Shown piece after piece: positions 62,340-64,000 of a DNA stretch of 64,000 bases; position 1 is the stretch's first letter; each line of letters opens with the position of its first letter. The stretch lies in the NCBI GenBank assembly GCA_030418545.1, contig QAIB01000004.1, positions 434,001 to 498,000 of the forward strand, read 5' to 3'. The position numbers and the translations under genes were made by a program. The stretch is from Xenophilus aerolatus (GTDB lineage: Bacteria > Pseudomonadota > Gammaproteobacteria > Burkholderiales > Burkholderiaceae_C). Below the pieces are notes generated by a model. The model was not told the origin of the DNA, did no database searches, and worked only from the letters and a program-made list of their open reading frames with translations.

Positions 62340-63386
62340 TCACTTCTTGGCGACCACGCCCAGCGTCTTGCCGATCGTGCCGTTGAAGTCGTTCACGCAC
62401 GCGGCCGAGCAGCGCTGCGCCCACTTGGCGACCACCTGTTCGCTGACCTGCTTGAGCAGCGCCTTGTCCGCCGCCGACGGCGTCACCAGCGTCATCTTGC
62501 CCTTGACGGGTTGGGTGCAGGCGGCGGCGCCGGTGTTGCAGTCGTAGCCTTCCTGGGTCTGCTTGGCGGCAGCCTCCCAGATGGTGTTGACCAGGCCATC
62601 GACCTCGGTCTGCAGAAACTTCTGCAGCGACGGGTCGTACTTGGCCCAGACCGCGCCGTTGACCGCATGCACCTGTTGGTTCCAGTTGATCGGCAGGGCC
62701 AGCAGGTGAGTCGCCACCTCGTACCACTTGGCGGAGTAGCCCGACAGCGAGCCGGTGATGGCGCAGTCCACCACCTTGTTCTGCATGGCCGGCACCACGT
62801 CGCCGAAGGCCATGGTCACGCTGGCGCCGCCCAGGGCCTCGATGAAGTCGGCCTGGGTGCGGCTGCTGGTGCGCACCTTCTTGCCCTTGATGTCCGCGAG
62901 GCCCTTGATGTCGGCGTTGCAGAACAGCACCTGTGCCGGGTAGGTGGAGATGCCCAGCAGTTTGACCTTGTTGCCTTCGCCGTAGGTCTTGGCCAGCACG
63001 GGCGCGAAGGCGTCGGTGAGGGTGCGCGCCGTCTTCACGTCGGTGGCCAGGCCTGCCAGGTCGATCGCTTCGTTGAGCGGGTTGTCAGAGGCGAAGTACG
63101 ACAGCGTGGCCGTGCCGTACTCGATCACGCCGCTGCCCAGCAGACGCAGCAGTTCGGGACCCTTCAAGCCCATCTCGTTGAAGCCCTTGATCTCGGCCGT
63201 GACCTGGCCCTGGCTCTTCTCGGTGATGGTCTTGGTCCAGAACGGGCGCTCGTAGTCCTGGTAGGCCGTCAGGTTGGACAGGCCGCCCGTGACCTTCAGG
63301 TGGGTCTTGGGCAGGGTCTGGGCCGACACGGCACCGGCGAGCAGCGCGGCAGAGACGAGGGCAGCGATGGTGTTGCGGAGCGTCAT
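62340..63386 (-). CDS. dctP: TRAP transporter substrate-binding protein (DctP)
   Basis: 348-residue periplasmic binding protein with a Sec signal (IAALVSAALLAGAVSAQ, residues 7-23). VTGGLSNLTAYQDYERPFW, GLADIKGKKVRTSSRTQADF (with the conserved Arg that holds a carboxylate) and GDVVPAMQNKVVDCAITG are family features. C-terminal cysteines may form disulfides. It should deliver a carboxylate or amide acid to DctQM. Confidence 0.92.
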   Translation of the reverse strand: MTLRNTIAALVSAALLAGAVSAQTLPKTHLKVTGGLSNLTAYQDYERPFWTKTITEKSQGQVTAEIKGFNEMGLKGPELLRLLGSGVIEYGTATLSYFASDNPLNEAIDLAGLATDVKTARTLTDAFAPVLAKTYGEGNKVKLLGISTYPAQVLFCNADIKGLADIKGKKVRTSSRTQADFIEALGGASVTMAFGDVVPAMQNKVVDCAITGSLSGYSAKWYEVATHLLALPINWNQQVHAVNGAVWAKYDPSLQKFLQTEVDGLVNTIWEAAAKQTQEGYDCNTGAAACTQPVKGKMTLVTPSAADKALLKQVSEQVVAKWAQRCSAACVNDFNGTIGKTLGVVAKK

Positions 63387-63426
63387 GGTGGTGATTCCTC
63401 GGGGTGGGCGGAAAGGCAGGGGAAAC

Positions 63427-64000
63427 TCAGAGTACGGCGAGCTGGTGGTCACGCCAGTCGGTGACGAGCATGTGGCCCGGGGCGTGGGTGATGCAGAAGG
63501 GCAGCCGGGCGGCCTCGATGACGGCCTGGGGCGTGACGCCGCAAGCCCAGAACACGGGCAGTTCGTCGTCTGCGATCTCCACGGCATCGCCCCAGTCGGG
63601 CCGCGTGACATCGACGATGCCGATGCGGGACGGATCGCCCAAATGCACAGGCGCGCCGTGCGCGCCCGGAAAGCGCGAGGTGACCTGCACGGCGCGGATG
63701 GCGTCGGCTGCCTTGAGCGGGCGCATGGACACCACCAGGGGCCCGTGGAACGGGCCGGCTGGCGTGGTGGGAATGTCGGTGCGGAACATGGCCACATTTC
63801 GGCCCTGCGCGACGTGGCGCAGCGGCACGCCGGCCTGCAGCAGCGCGGTCTCGAAGGTGAACGAACAGCCGATCACGAAGCTCACCAGGTCGTCGCGCCA
63901 GAGCGCGCCGATATCGCTGGGCTCGTCGACTGGCACACCGCCGCGCCAGACCCGGTAGCGCGGCACGTCGCTGCGGATGTCCAAGTCCTCGCCCAGCGTG
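63427..64000 (-). CDS. UPF0317/DUF1445 putative hydro-lyase (5' end cut by window)
   Basis: At least 191 residues of the UPF0317 family, which includes D-glutamate cyclase and is annotated as hydro-lyase. The visible part includes [54 protein letters not shown] and [15 protein letters not shown]. The frame stays open to the window edge (TLGED precedes DIRSDV), so the TTG at 63984 is internal. First visible gene of the TRAP/DUF2848/amidase group. Confidence 0.87.
   Translation of the reverse strand, partial: TLGEDLDIRSDVPRYRVWRGGVPVDEPSDIGALWRDDLVSFVIGCSFTFETALLQAGVPLRHVAQGRNVAMFRTDIPTTPAGPFHGPLVVSMRPLKAADAIRAVQVTSRFPGAHGAPVHLGDPSRIGIVDVTRPDWGDAVEIADDELPVFWACGVTPQAVIEAARLPFCITHAPGHMLVTDWRDHQLAVL

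Overview
The window is GC-rich (near 70 %) chromosomal DNA of a betaproteobacterium, most probably a Comamonadaceae member close to Variovorax. The pointers are several Bug-type (tripartite tricarboxylate transporter) binding proteins, many LysR regulators, the lptD-surA-rsmA block, a large NADP malic enzyme MaeB, and short dispersed repeats between genes. I see no rRNA, tRNA, CRISPR array, insertion-sequence transposase or phage gene. All names are homology calls made by eye.

Layout. 1-12.5 kb: a hydroxypyruvate isomerase cut by the window edge, a structured non-coding stretch, a voltage-gated potassium channel, an IMPACT-family protein, bactofilin, a DUF72 protein, two M20 peptidases, a JmjC/cupin-type oxygenase, a YidB-like protein, a GcvA-type LysR regulator and rsmE. 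11.2-17.5 kb: envelope block with an AmgK-like sugar kinase divergent from lptD-surA-rsmA; pdxA, which sits between surA and rsmA in E. coli, is absent and its place holds a 155-bp palindromic element. 17.6-21.2 kb: a secreted RNase Sa-like ribonuclease with its barstar inhibitor, then maeB. 21.4-27.7 kb: a five-gene cluster (SPFH-SHOCT protein, zinc-ribbon/DUF4178 membrane protein, DUF350 protein, membrane spermidine synthase, Tat-exported FAD amine oxidase) that looks like a polyamine-linked envelope system of unknown purpose; a matching S-adenosylmethionine decarboxylase lies at 39.5-39.9 kb. 27.7-33 kb: amidase and Bug protein divergent from a LysR gene, followed by RidA and a DadA-like oxidase. 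33.1-39.9 kb: two near-identical large lipoproteins with a likely beta-propeller fold flank pepP, then murU and the decarboxylase. 40-49.5 kb: transketolase, GAPDH, a 25-residue membrane peptide, two stand-alone receiver proteins, a DNA glycosylase, MntH, a GAF protein, a MerR regulator and pirin. 49.6-55.7 kb: an aromatic-acid-type catabolic operon (LysR; Hyi-like isomerase, Rieske oxygenase, Bug protein, FAH-family hydrolase, flavin/2Fe-2S reductase). 55.7-64 kb: an XRE-like protein, an SDR/AraC pair, and a minus-strand operon of UPF0317 protein, TRAP transporter, DUF2848 protein and amidase.

Three themes stand out: the uncharacterised polyamine/SPFH/DUF350 cluster; the duplicated propeller lipoproteins; and several families of palindromic repeats, some of which have entered genes in frame (sugar kinase, FAD oxidase, murU) or supply the end of a gene (yidB-like).
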